Of a stretch of 64,000 nucleotides of DNA, positions 24,145-34,096 are shown piece after piece. Source of the DNA: Pycnopodia helianthoides (Eukaryota; Echinodermata; Asteroidea; Forcipulatida; Asteriidae); contig CM063249.1 in the NCBI GenBank assembly GCA_032158295.1, positions 1,272,501 to 1,336,500 of the forward strand, written 5' to 3'. The first letter of the stretch is position 1, and each line of letters starts with the position of its first letter. A program made the translations under genes and the position numbers. The notes under the pieces were generated by a model that was not told where the DNA came from, made no database searches, and saw nothing but the letters and a program-made list of their open reading frames with translations.

Positions 24145-24318
24145 AAATTCTGGAATGATATCTTTCTCTCTTAATGACTTTTGAGAGGGCAAGGCCATTT
24201 TCATTTTGCAAAGGGCAATTCCATTGGAAATCACAAGTCTATTCAAGGGGCACCAAGGCCAGGACCAGGGCAACAGGATGCCATGGCCTCCCTGGCCTCT
24301 TTGTGATTCCAGGCCTGG
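24145..24318 (+). mobile_element. CCAGGCCTGGAATTTC MITE, copy 3
   Basis: Contains gagggcaaggccattttcat, ggaccagggcaacaggatgc, and the right end gtgattccaggcctgg. It begins only about 50 bases after kinesin visible exon 8. Confidence 0.75.
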
Positions 24319-24858
24319 TTTTCACTCAAATATCTTGAGTTATGGTACTCTAGCTTCTCTGCAAACAGCTATTCAAAATTTCAGAATGGAGACACGGTGA
24401 AAATCTTCTCTTAAATTTCACTTTTTTCAGACATCAAGCTTTATGGCTGCTGTTTAGACTTTCTCTCTCATAGGTTTATTTCAAATCATTTTATTGTTTT
24501 CTTTCACTAAAGTTGAACTTTAACCCCTTTCACATCCGGCAAATTTCCGTGGGAAATTCGGGGAAATTTTGTTGACCTTTTCCGCTAAAAGTTGCTTACT
24601 CTGGAAAACTTCAAAAAGCCATTATGCAGGAAATAGTACCCTGTTTGGGAGTAGGGTTAAATGCGGATAGCATGCTGACTGGTTTTTTTCCCCAGGCAAA
24701 GTGAAACTGTTTTTAAACTAACCTGGGGTTGCGGGTTAGGCTAAAGTTCACATGATTTTCCTGTGGTTTTATTTCATGACTCTGTTATGTGAACATTTTG
24801 ATGCCAGTCCTTAATATTGTATTCTCACTTGTGATTATTTTTTGTGGTTATTTTCTAG

Positions 24859-24963
24859 ATTGCGTGTATCACTCCTTCCTCATATTGTATATCTGAATCA
24901 TTGAGTACGTTACGCTACGCCAACCGTGCCAAGAGAATAAAGAACAAACCAGTCATCAGAATG
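24859..24963 (+). CDS. KIF12: KIF12-like visible exon 9 (end of motor and neck)
   Basis: 35 codons bounded by ggttattttctag and gtatgt. It encodes IACITPSSYCISESLSTLRY followed by ANRAKRIKNKPVIRM, the last motor helix (LRYANRAK) and the neck region. Phase 0 at both ends. Confidence 0.95.
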
Positions 24964-25024
24964 GTATGTAGACGTATTGGTTTTTCTCTTTAAGAGGAAA
25001 TACTTGGATTTTAAGCAAGTTTGA

Positions 25025-25305
25025 TGTTAGGTTTTGAAACTTTGCATGGTGGAGATACAATCTAGTAAGGCTTGCAGTAACACCATGTAATAATCTCTCT
25101 GAGTTGCAGTGGTTCTTTAAAAAACAAAAAGCCGGTGAAACAAATCATCTTCAGGAGAATAAAGACAATTCTCTTGAAGATGATCAGAGCATAGTGATCA
25201 TAACTTAAAGTTGTTAAACCACCGGTTCTTTTCAGAACCACCACAACTCAGAGAGAACGATATTTATATGGCGTTACTTCAAACCTTACTAGAAGTTTGA
25301 AGCTT
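25025..25305. mobile_element. long imperfect hairpin element
   Basis: Left arm aggttttgaaactttgcatg...agtaaggcttgcagtaac...ctctctgagttgcagtggtt pairs with the right arm ttcagaaccaccacaactca gagag...cgttacttcaaaccttacta. Arms of about 95 bases enclose a second small inverted pair around atcatcttcagga. A related fragment is at 35287-35345. Confidence 0.75.
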
Positions 25306-25444
25306 AAAAATTGTGTTTCAAGAAGGTGTTTGGAAATGCTGTATTCTTGTGTGAAGCCAGGCTTTATTTTTTCCATTTTGAAGTGATGTCAGAAAAGGTC
25401 CACAAAGTATGACCAATGCACTTTCTTTATAACTTTTTTTTCAG

Positions 25445-25731
25445 GATCCTAGAGAAAAACTTATACTTAGCCTCAAGAGAGAAGTCAAACTTCTACGCAA
25501 CGAAAACGTCTACCTCAAAAATCGTCTTGAATTCCCGAGCCCCGTCAAGCCGTCCCCCATGAGGAGGAATGACACAGAGGACAGCCTTTCCATTCATACG
25601 TTCTCTGAAGACGATCTGGGAAACAGGACTCCGATTCCTGGGGATTTTGATCGTTCTAAGGGAGAGTCTAAGATGCCGTTACAGAAAGACACCAGGAAGG
25701 AGCAACAGTTAAAGAGGAGAGAAACTGACAG
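25445..25731 (+). CDS. KIF12: KIF12-like visible exon 10 (coiled coil and linker)
   Basis: Bounded by a long pyrimidine tract plus cag and by gtaatg. The first third (REKLILSLKREVKLLRNENV) is a short coiled coil directly after the neck. The rest is charged, Ser/Pro-rich linker ending in KEQQLKRRETD. Ends in phase 2. Confidence 0.9.
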
Positions 25732-26029
25732 GTAATGGCAATAGAATCTAAAACTTGTTTTGTTAGATTGAGGCAAGGCTCTTTGAAATAAGCACTGGAC
25801 CACCCTTGCCTGAGTCCAGCAGTTTTAATATTGAACCTGTTACACCCAAACTAGACTTCAGTCTTGTGCTTTCCAAACGCACACTTTAAGAAATGTACTT
25901 GTGAACACTGAAAACTTTTCAACTGTACACCTCCTCCTAAAAGTGAATCAAGTTTTGAAAATGGAAGAAATATTGTAGGTTCAGTTACCGGTAAAATATT
26001 TTGGGTCCAGTAACAACTTCATTTACAAG

Positions 26030-26198
26030 AGCTGGGGCCAATTTCACAAAGAGTTAAGATTGATCTTAACTAGGTATCAAAACTGTGTCTCAATCTTAAT
26101 TGCTTAGCAAAGTGTGATGTCACAATACAAATCACTATGGTGATATTGATGACTCATCTTTGAAAGATGAATCTTAGTGCTTTGTGAAATCAAGCCCT
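26030..26198. mobile_element. GGGGCCAATTTCACAAAG MITE, copy 1
   Basis: Left ctggggccaatttcacaaag, right ctttgtgaaatcaagccctg. The interior has aagtgtgatgtcacaataca. It is directly followed by a second partial copy. Confidence 0.8.
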
Positions 26199-26330
26199 GG
26201 GGTCAGTTTCATAAAGAGCTAAGATAAATCTTAAGATGTGTATCAATCGTAATTGCTATAAAGCAAAGTGTGATGTCACAATACACAATGGCGATATTGA
26301 CAACTCTCGTCTTGGAGAATTGGATCATAC
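26199..26330. mobile_element. GGGGCCAATTTCACAAAG MITE, copy 2 (partial, tandem)
   Basis: Repeats ggggtcagtttcataaagag to gtgatgtcacaatacacaat and loses its right end about 60 bases before kinesin visible exon 11. Confidence 0.75.
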
Positions 26331-26391
26331 TGAAGCTACAGGAATACATAAAAATCAACCATCTTACTTTTTACTTTCTTTCAATACACAG

Positions 26392-26592
26392 CAGCATCAT
26401 GTCATCCTTCACACCCAAGTCAGCGGCAGACAGCAGCCTCTATGAGATGCTACAGGAGTACATGGTGGAGAATGAGACCCTAAGGTCTGAGAACTCAGAC
26501 CTCCACAATGTGAGAGAGCGAGCATCGTCTGAACACCACTACTTATCAAGAGAAAACGATAAGCTCCTGACGAAGCTGGACCAGTTGGAAAG
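26392..26592 (+). CDS. KIF12: KIF12-like visible exon 11 (KIF12-type coiled coil)
   Basis: Contains SLYEMLQEYMVENETLRSEN and a further helix ending KLLTKLDQLER. The MLQEYMVENE block is, from memory, almost the same as human KIF12 (MLQEFMLENE), which is the strongest subfamily evidence. The acceptor is a tandem cagcag, so the exon may start at 26392 or 26395 with one Ser more or less. Phase 2 to phase 2. Confidence 0.93.
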
Positions 26593-26939
26593 GTCAGTGT
26601 CTGCGTTTGTGTTTGTGGGCATAGAAAAGTAGGTCTTGAATTACCCAATGGCACCCATGGCAATTGCAATAGGTGTCTGTTATTTCTTGTCATGGTGCTC
26701 CTTGTAAAGTTATAATGGTACAAAATTTTATTTTCCTAGATGTTTCTGAGGAAAACTGCTGTGCCCCATCAAGAATAAAGTTCAGCCTGTAGAAGTATTG
26801 CTTGTTTATTGTTCCATGTAATTGTGAAATTTGTCATGTTTGTGTACTGAAATATGCACAGAGTTTTTTTAATATAACTCTTAACATGAGAGAGTGTGCA
26901 GGATATAGGGGTTGACATGCTTCCAAAATTTTATCACAG

Positions 26940-27189
26940 AGTCTTTGCAGCATCTCCACTCTCAATGAACCGCACAATGTCAGGGAAGTCCCAGACGCCA
27001 TCAGCGGCAGCCCAAGGCAGGGGTAAACCTCAGAACTCCAATGCCTCTCCATCCTCACAGCAAGACCAACAACGGGGTGGTTCACAGAGTAGTTCATTAC
27101 TTCAGTCACCGGATTGGCAGCAGGGTACCAAGCCCTCAGTCGGTGGCAGCGGTGGGATGGAACGACACTCCTCTGGTAATCAGGAGCAG
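26940..27189 (+). CDS. KIF12: KIF12-like visible exon 12 (low-complexity tail)
   Basis: Bounded by ttttatcacag and gtgaga. It encodes a Ser/Gln/Gly/Pro-rich stretch (for example NASPSSQQDQQRGGSQSSS) with no recognisable domain. The split Arg codon joins exactly to the previous exon and the exon ends in phase 0. Confidence 0.85.
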
Positions 27190-27651
27190 GTGAGACATTA
27201 TGTTGATTAATGGTTAGGTTGAATTGCCAGACTTCTGGTGCCAAGCCCTCAGTATCTGGAAAGGCACTTGATACTGTGGTAATCAGGAACAGGTGAAAGG
27301 TGAAGTTTAAGAGGTAGGTCCAGTCACCAAACATAGTGTGCGAGGCCCTCTGTCGGTGGCAGCGGTGGGATGGAAAATCAACGAAATGGAATATGACTCC
27401 TATGGTGACCAGGATCAGTTGGGAGGTTAAGAATGTTGAGAGATATGGTTGAATAAAGGTTAGGGTCTTCCCAGATAAGTTGCAAGCTTCCAAGTCCTTT
27501 TTCCATGTTTCTGTATAATGGCAAGGCGCAAAAGGCTCTCATCATGATTTTACCTTTTAAAAAAAATAGGGTTTATCAAATGTTTGGTTTTCTTTGTGTT
27601 AGAATAGCTTAAAGTTTTAATATAGTGCATGAATGTGTTTGTTGTTTACAG

Positions 27652-27953
27652 ACTGGACAGCTACCTCCAGTTGACAACAAAAGAGGTGTCCCAAATGGTT
27701 ACCGCGCCCCCAAACCACACCACTACACCCCCCCTCATCCATCGTATAGACCCTCCTCCCCGCCCCTTCAGTACCACTCCCAGCCTGTCAACCAGCATCA
27801 TTCATCGCAGCAGCCACTGCCACAGACGCATCAGAGTTTTCCGGGTAACTTGAAAGTGGGTGAAAACCAAGGCTATAACGGTCCGGGGGGACCCCGACCC
27901 AGCAAGCCTCAGCATAGTTACCCACCTACTCAGAGTGGGTATAAAAACCAAAA
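27652..27953 (+). CDS. KIF12: KIF12-like visible exon 13 (Pro/His/Gln-rich tail)
   Basis: Bounded by tgttgtttacag and gtgagt. It encodes about 100 residues rich in Pro, His, Tyr, Gln and Ser (for example PPHPSYRPSSPPLQYHSQP), predicted disordered by composition. Phase 0 to phase 2. It has no counterpart in human KIF12 that I can recall. Confidence 0.85.
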
Positions 27954-28064
27954 GTGAGTATTGTCTGAGATTTTAGTCCTTTTAACTCTTTTGCCAATTC
28001 CAGGCATTTTATGGGTCCTCTGTTTCATTTTTAACAGAACAGCACAAAGGCCATGTATGAATCA

Positions 28065-28096
28065 ATTGAATTGAATTGAATTCAATTCAATTCAAT
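28065..28096. repeat. 32-bp perfect palindrome of GAATT units
   Basis: ATTGA repeats on the left are mirrored as TCAAT on the right around a central GAATTC; every base pairs with its partner. Confidence 0.95.
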
Positions 28097-28255
28097 AAAC
28101 ATTTACTTCGGTATATAGACCGGGCAAGTCTTGCCCATATTCAAACATTGTAGGGAACTTTGGAGTCACATTGACATTGCTTTTACAGGCCAGTGCATTC
28201 AGATTTGTGTTAGACTTGGCCAGTCTTTTGCCAACTTTGGCTGCAGCTGTGGCCA

Positions 28256-28427
28256 GGGCCCAATTTCATGGCTCTGCTTACCATTTAAGCAAAGAATCAG
28301 TGCTTACGGAAGCAGGGAATTCTGGGCTTTACACGGCTAGCGCAGAAGTTTGGTGCTTGCCCTGTAAGCGAATAATGGTGATCGCAAGCGTGGAATTCTG
28401 CAGTAAGCTGAGCCATGAAATTGGGCC
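28256..28427. mobile_element. GGGCCCAATTTCATGGCTC MITE
   Basis: Left GGGCCCAATTTCATGGCTCT and right AGCTGAGCCATGAAATTGGG CC are near-perfect inverted ends. The interior resembles 43893-44014 (ggaattctg, gcttacgg/taagcg blocks). Confidence 0.9.
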
Positions 28428-29100
28428 AAGATCTCTGCAAATGGTTCCATGTGCAGCCAACGGCCCCATTTGTTTCATTAATAACTCTCATATTTTATTT
28501 CAATGCATATGTGGAGTTTATGATTGTAAGGAGTGAAGTTGAAATAATTTTAATTGAAGTTTGTTGTTGATATTTGAATTTGTAAATGGCTCCTTCTTTG
28601 ACGTGTATTTTCTTTCCATGATTGTTTTCTCTTTATACTGATGTTTGTTTCTAATGAGCCGATGTACTTTTTACATAATTTTGTTCATTTATGATTGGTA
28701 TGCACTCATGTACAATTGTACAAAATTGTAGCATTATCAATTACATTTTTCAATTGTATACATTGATATTTATATATGTTATCATGAATGCATTGACACT
28801 GCCATTTAAAGAACGTAATACTTCCACCAATTTTGTTTATCTTGTCTTGATTTATTGATTTATGCTTGTCTCCTTATTTTTTCGGCAGGTTGGGGGTGTG
28901 GGTTTTGGCGCTGTTTAAGAATTGTGTATTATTATTATGATCGTTGTATTAATTTTTGGTCCAGGTTTAATATTCTTTTAAGTAATCCCTATCTGTGTTC
29001 TTACAAATTACTGGAAAATATTTCTTTTCTTTATGAATATTTGCTTGTTCGTTTATTTTTACATGGTTGTCCATTTTGAGCAAGATGTATTTATAAGTCT

Positions 29101-29250
29101 TGGGGCTGATTTCACAAAGAACCAAGATTGATCTTTACTGTGTATCAATCTTAACTGCAAAGCAAAGTGTGATGTCACAATACAAATAACTGTTGTGATG
29201 TTGACAGCTTATCTTAAGATGAATCTTAATGCTTTGTAAAACCCAGCCCT
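29101..29250. mobile_element. GGGGCCAATTTCACAAAG MITE, copy 3
   Basis: ttggggctgatttcacaaag to gctttgtaaaacccagccc, with aagtgtgatgtcacaataca inside, as at 26030-26198. Confidence 0.8.
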
Positions 29251-29486
29251 TTTGTTTTTTTCTAGAGGAATAATTGTACATGTTTATTATCCTTTTATGA
29301 TATTAATTTTTAATTAAGTGTTAAGTGCTAAGTGCTAAGTATTCATAAAACAAATTGGCCATTTGGCTGCCATGCTCATTTTTTTATTTGACCAATCAGA
29401 ATAAGCCTATGATAGTTGAATACACCAATCATGTTCAGTTATTGAGTAATCGCTCTCCACCCACATGTTTCTCTTTCCTGAAATAG

Positions 29487-29722
29487 TGACTACGGAAATG
29501 CCCCAGACACCAGTCTGAGCTTCCCGCCAGCAAACAGCCACCAAAGTCAGCATTCAGTCAACTCTGCACACTCCTTGCCAGGAGAGCCCTCCCCAAGGGG
29601 CCTGGCAAACATGAGGGGTAGGGAGGGGCCCTCATCAGGAGAGACAACTCAGGGTAGACCCCATCACACAGCAGATATTTATATTCCGTCCATACCAACT
29701 ACTTCCAAAGAGATTCATAGAG
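29487..29722 (+). CDS. KIF12: KIF12-like visible exon 14 (tail)
   Basis: Bounded by ctttcctgaaatag and gtaagg. It encodes APDTSLSFPPANSHQSQHSV and a Gly/Arg/Ser segment ending TTSKEIHRG. Phase 2 in (AA plus T makes Asn), phase 1 out; both joins fit. Confidence 0.82.
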
Positions 29723-29769
29723 GTAAGGTTATGTCTATATTTTTACCAATGTTATATCCTCCTCAGAGT

Positions 29770-29885
29770 GACAGGGTCCAATTTCTCAGAACTGCTTTAG
29801 CACAAAAAGTAGCTAAGTACAACAAAATCATGCTTACCAGAATGTGGTTACCAGCCAAAATACCATATTACAAGTACAATCTGTG
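29770..29885 (+). repeat. GGGCCCAATTTC-family fragment
   Basis: agggtccaatttctcagaac, then gcacaaaaagtagctaagta, catgcttaccagaatgtggt and ccaaaataccat, as at 861-960. Confidence 0.65.
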
Positions 29886-29969
29886 ATGGTATCCTGTCTT
29901 TTTTCACTCATCAGAAAATGTTTAGGCAATATTTTTTAAGAGACACTTTTGCTTTTATTGTTTGTCCAG

Positions 29970-30200
29970 ATACAGTAGGAATGAAGATTGAACAGGCCAG
30001 CCCACAACGAGAAGGCATCCAGCAGAATAACAAACCAAAGAACTCACAGGCAAAGAGAGTCCCCAAACCAGCGGGTACAACGGCAGCCTCTCAGGGGGTG
30101 ACTGGTTACAGTAATAGGAACAAGAAGAATGCCTGGGGACAGGGCAAGAGCGGCGGTGGTGGCAAACCATCGGCTAAGACGCAACAGAAGGAAGGCAGTG
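29970..30200 (+). CDS. KIF12: KIF12-like visible exon 15 (basic, Gln-rich tail)
   Basis: Bounded by attgtttgtccag and gtgagt. It encodes a Lys/Gln/Asn/Gly-rich segment (NKKNAWGQGKSGGGGKPSAK). The net basic charge could allow contact with microtubules or RNA, but that is inference only. Phase 1 to phase 1. Confidence 0.82.
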
Positions 30201-30251
30201 GTGAGTCTTATGATTGGTTATAAGGTTTAGGGGGCAGGGTCCCCGAAGGCC

Positions 30252-30365
30252 AGGGCATAATTTCGTGGCACTGCTGAACGCAGAATCCTTGCGCTTATGA
30301 CACACTAATTTGGCACTACAAAGCGCTAATTCTACGGTCAGCAGAACCATTAGATGAAGCCCTGT
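30252..30365. mobile_element. GGGCCCAATTTC-family short MITE
   Basis: ccagggcataatttcgtggc at the left and the inverse ccattagatgaagccctg at the right; gcgcttatgacac and aaagcgctaattctacggtc inside. Confidence 0.6.
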
Positions 30366-30445
30366 ACATGTATCTCTTATACGAATGCAATAGCAAAATA
30401 ACTAATCAGCACAAATTAACAATTGTTAAAATGTGTACTAATATC

Positions 30446-30562
30446 TGGGCCCGATTTCTTGACACAGCTTACCCTTAAATTCTGTACTTATGGCCCATAG
30501 GATTTAGAACTTTACAAAGTACCATAAGCGTAGGATTCTGTGCTAGCCAAGTTAGGCCCAGT
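30446..30562. mobile_element. GGGCCCAATTTC-family short MITE
   Basis: tgggcccgatttcttgacac at the left, gtgctagccaagttaggccc at the right; inside are aaattctgtacttatggccc and its near inverse ccataagcgtaggattctgt. Confidence 0.65.
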
Positions 30563-30608
30563 GTGACATCAATGTATGTGTTGCATTTGTGTTTGATATA
30601 AAACGTCC

Positions 30609-30841
30609 TTAAAGAAAGGGTATACTTTTGGTAATTGTCAAAGACTAGTATCCCCACTTGGTGTATCCCAACATGCATAAAATAACAAACCTGTGAAAAG
30701 TTTGGCTCAATTGGTGATAAAAGTTCCAAGAAAATAATGAAAGAAAAAAGCACTCTTGTTGCATAGAATGTTGTGCTTTCAAGTGAAAAGTTACCTCTTT
30801 CTCTAAAACTACATTACTTCAGAGGGAGTCGTTTCTCACAA
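30609..30841 (-). mobile_element. TTAA MITE family A, inverted, truncated
   Basis: TTAAAG at 30609, then acttttggtaattgtcaaag and, at the right, acattacttcagagggagtc then gtttctcacaa. The other end is missing where the next element begins. Confidence 0.75.
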
Positions 30842-31013
30842 AGCTGCTTAAGCTGAAAATATTCATGATCAGCGAAAGTTAGTAGGATACCAGTCACAAT
30901 TGGTACAAGTAACAATGGTATTTTGGCTGGTAGCATTATTCTGGTAAGCATTTTTTATTTTTTGCTTAGCAACTTTTTGTGCTTAGGCAGCACTATGAAA
31001 TTGGGCCCTGAAT
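30842..31013 (-). mobile_element. GGGCCCAATTTC-family MITE
   Basis: agctgcttaagctgaaaata to ggcagcactatgaaattggg ccc, with ggtattttggctggtag and cattattctggtaagcattt inside. It abuts the truncated family A element. Confidence 0.7.
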
Positions 31014-31433
31014 TTTACTTAAACCACAGCTTGAACTTTCACAAGTGTCATTTTATGGTCAACCAATACAAATATTATGCACTATTAAGGCTGATTGAAT
31101 AGGCCCTGCCAATACACAGTCTGAAAGTTGGGTCCATTAAATTAGCCTGTGACAGTGCTAGAGTTAAAATGATTTGAATGGAGTTGTTCACTCATTCTCA
31201 CTACATTGTACAACCCAGCACCCCTGATAAACCCAATTATTCACACTAACAGTTTGTAATGATGCACAAAATCCTGTTACTGCACTTTGTGCTCATGTTA
31301 GCTTTGGATTGTTTTGTTGTATTAACGAGAGCCTAAAATTTCATCTTTGTAAAATCTGTCTCCACCATGCTATCCATTGCCACTTAACTCCAACCACCAA
31401 AACTGTGTGTGATTTTCATTTCACCAAATACAG

Positions 31434-31568
31434 AGGCCCCCAACAATGAGCAACGTTTGAACTCAATTCCTCACACGCCTGCTGTTACGCCACCTCCCGT
31501 TAAATACAAGCCCCAGGGAACCGCTGATCTTTTCTCTGGAGACAAGAGTGGGCCACCCCCAGATCCAG
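31434..31568 (+). CDS. KIF12: KIF12-like visible exon 16 (Pro-rich tail)
   Basis: Bounded by tcaccaaatacag and gtaggc. It encodes APNNEQRLNSIPHTPAVTPP then PVKYKPQGTADLFSGDKSG, proline-rich and likely disordered. Phase 1 to phase 1. Confidence 0.82.
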
Positions 31569-32239
31569 GTAGGCCCATTTGGGAAAGAGAGCTTGTTCCA
31601 AGAAGTGAAGGAGGCACAGATCAAGGGGGTTGAGTCCAGGGGCTCCGGACCACTCCCTGCTCCCAAGAACTTTTCTGCTTGTGTGCTCGTGTGGTGCCCA
31701 TGATCATTGCAACCATCCAGTTACTTTTTCGTTTTTATGGGGGGGGGGGGGCGGGATAGGTTATGGGGGACCCCTCCCTGGTCAAATCCTGGATCCACAT
31801 CAGTGAAAACAGCAAACAAATCGAATTGCAGCGAGCAAACAGCAAATAGTTTCACTAAACAATTTGAATGTCGAAGCTCCTTTTAAACGGAAGGGTGTAA
31901 AAAGAACCAATTATAACTTTAAAGTTATTCATTTATTTTGGTTTGTCTGTTTCATATTGTTGTTGGTTTTCAGTTTTTGCACCAGCACTCACAGTCTCAA
32001 ACACCTGTTTATTAACAGTCAATGTAGCTTATTTCATTTGCTCCTTTATTTCAACAAAATGTTAACTTAGTGCATGAATTCATTAAAAATGATTACAAAT
32101 TTGAGTTCAAGACCAATCCTTGTAGGATTTTAAAAGCATGGAAAGTTGTTGCCAGTAAATGCTGCACCTTTATGGTTTAGTGAGAATTAGTTGAATCTGT
32201 GGCTCCATTGTTTGAACGCTGTGGTCAGTACTTCCTCGT

Positions 32240-32440
32240 TGGGCGTAAATTGGTATTGACCCCTTGTACCAATTTAACACGTGGCTACTGTTTGCCATGC
32301 TTATTGCCACGCTTGTTATTATGGTGGGCGTGTAAACGTAGCATAAGATGTGCACTACACTGTATAACACATGGGAACATTGACTCCCAAAATGGCGCAA
32401 CCAAGATTATTGCGATGATATCGTCAGATGACGGTCAGAT
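32240..32440 (+). repeat. interspersed repeat (family of 12080-12290)
   Basis: ctgtttgccatgcttattgc, ataagatgtgcactacactg, cccaaaatggcgcaaccaag; ordered like the copies near 12.1 and 44.9 kb. It lies about 130 bases before the last kinesin exon. Confidence 0.65.
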
Positions 32441-32569
32441 GATGGGTCAAGCTTTCCAAGTTGTCAGACACCTCACAGAACAATAGAGTAATGACCAATG
32501 GTAACAGACTCATTTTGTGTTAATGCCATCTCTTTCATCACACGCTTGTTTCTGTTTGTTTTATTCTAG

Positions 32570-32700
32570 AATCTTTACTGGAGATCAACCAGAAGCTGAG
32601 GGAAGAGTTGCTGACATTGGACGGTGAGATCGAGTACATGAAATACGTGAATAAAGCAAAGAATGCACAGACGACAAAACCCAAAGGGAAGCGGAGGTAG
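32570..32700 (+). CDS. KIF12: KIF12-like visible exon 17 (C-terminal helix, stop)
   Basis: Bounded by tgttttattctag and ending in TAG at 32698-32700. It encodes a short amphipathic, coiled-coil-like helix (LLEINQKLREELLTLDGEIE) and a very basic terminus ending KPKGKRR. The helix after a long disordered tail looks like a small interaction module; that function is inference. Confidence 0.88.
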
Positions 32701-33099
32701 TACAAAGAAACCAAACGTTAAAATGCAATGTAGCACCAGTACAGCTCAGGATGTCTCACCACTGCTTCCTTGACACTCCAGGAATGCTGTAGAGATGGCG
32801 TTGGCTTATATTATGATCAAGCTTGGCTGAGATGTTGCAGTTCTGGACAGCTTTCTGAACAAGGCACTGGCCAAGGAGGGTTACCAAATCCAAAAAAGTA
32901 GATAGATGATCTTACCAACGAGGGAACTCTGCAAAGCTCCCACAAGGGGATATGAACACCAAGCTGGCAACAGCCAATTTCTCTCAAACAAACATTGGTT
33001 TCACATCTATGATTATGAATCACACAAATCAAGTGATTCAGTAACTAGACGACAATACTTATTCGAGTACAGTCATTAGGGAATCAGTGGTTAGCTTGG

Positions 33100-33180
33100 C
33101 CGTATTCGAACCTGGACCTTGTGATTGCAAGTCCTGCAGTCTAACCGCTTGACCATTACAGTGACCAAGTTGTTATCGAG
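33100..33180 (-). repeat. tRNA-like SINE fragment
   Basis: On the - strand there is an A-box-like TGGTCAAGCGGTTAGA and a B-box-like GGTTCGAATACG with the spacing of a tRNA. The acceptor stem does not pair well, so this is read as a SINE head or tRNA relic within the kinesin 3' region, not a working tRNA. Confidence 0.4.
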
Positions 33181-33572
33181 CCTTGAGGCTCAAATGTGGA
33201 ATTCACAGGTTAGTCTGGACCGAGCGACTAGCCTCACAATCATTCAAGCCAGCCATTGTAGGTTCAAAAAGTCTTTGAATGAGCAGCTAAATCAGGCTCG
33301 TCGAACATAATTGGCAAAGAATTGCAGAATGTGTTTTACGAGGAGCTAGTATTCTGAGCAGACCAATTAGTCTGAAGTGCAAGGAATCCAACAGCTCTAC
33401 CTGAACAGTTTCTTGCACTCAAAGTCATCACCAAGAAGGATAGAGGCCAAGAAAACACAGCCTTTAAGCAGAATTGGCAACACCTGAGAAAATTACCAAT
33501 GAACCTCGATTGAAACAGCTGATGAAGTTGTACTGAAACCATCATTGGGCATGTTTACTGGAGGTACTTCCG

Positions 33573-33578
33573 AATAAA
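33573..33578 (+). promoter_or_regulatory. candidate polyadenylation signal AATAAA
   Basis: Canonical hexamer about 870 bases after the kinesin stop codon; a second one is at 34616-34621. Either could define the transcript end. Confidence 0.4.
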
Positions 33579-33925
33579 ACAAGGTATAGGCGATTAAGGC
33601 CCAGAAGCTCTGATGGCTACGTACAGTTCAAAGACCACCCCCATCACCACCGTGCCACAAGTTGTTGAAGAAGTTCGGAAGCCTTTCTTCACGGCCGAGG
33701 AAAACCCCCTCCCCACCCCCCCTAGATTTTTGCATGTTTTCAAAAGGGTTTGCCAGTTTCTCAACCCTCATCCAGCAGGGCCAGTCAGCTTACTTTAAAG
33801 TCCGCCAGCATGTTCACCGGTCGGCTGAACTAAGCTTCCTTTCAGGCGATAGCACCTTTGGGTCGGACAACTAGCACCTGAAATTATTGTGCACTGAGGG
33901 TGATGTAAACAGATCCATGGATGCA

Positions 33926-34096
33926 TGCAGTCACAATCTGAAGCTGCAGTCACAATCTGAAGCTGCAGTCACAGACTGAAGCTGCAGTCACAATCTGAAG
34001 CTGCAGTCACAGACTGAAGCTGCAGTCACAATCTGAAGCTGCAGTCACAGACTGAAGCTGCAGTCACAATCTGAAGCTGCAGTCACAATCTGAAGC
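33926..34096 (+). repeat. 19-bp tandem array, 9 copies
   Basis: Nine exact-length 19-bp units, TGCAGTCACAATCTGAAGC (type A) or the same with CAGACTG in place of CAATCTG (type B). The order is A A B A B A B A A, so the array expanded largely by an AB dimer of 38 bp. It lies in the probable 3' UTR of the kinesin gene. Confidence 0.95.

Larger units (their letters stand above)
3627..32700 (+). other. KIF12: KIF12-like kinesin gene (17 coding exons seen, 5' incomplete)
   Basis: A spliced gene for a kinesin of the KIF12 type, an ATP-driven microtubule motor. Seventeen exons join without a phase conflict into one reading frame of about 961 residues ending in TAG. The order is: short acidic N-terminus, motor domain (VRPLS start, GQTGSGKT P-loop, NEYSSRSH switch I, DLAGSEK switch [15 protein letters not shown]), neck, coiled coil, a KIF12-like block (SLYEMLQEYMVENETLRSEN), then a long low-complexity tail. 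From memory human KIF12 is about 650 residues, so this tail is much longer. All introns are GT-AG; the largest (14702-23361) is filled with repeats. The initiator exon is not identified. It converges on the transporter gene on the - strand. Assignment to KIF12 rests on the block after the motor and on motor details such as PVRW...KGFYVE. Confidence 0.92.

Noticed and set aside
26834..27493. 219-codon open frame on the - strand
   Set aside because: It is the antisense shadow of kinesin visible exon 12.
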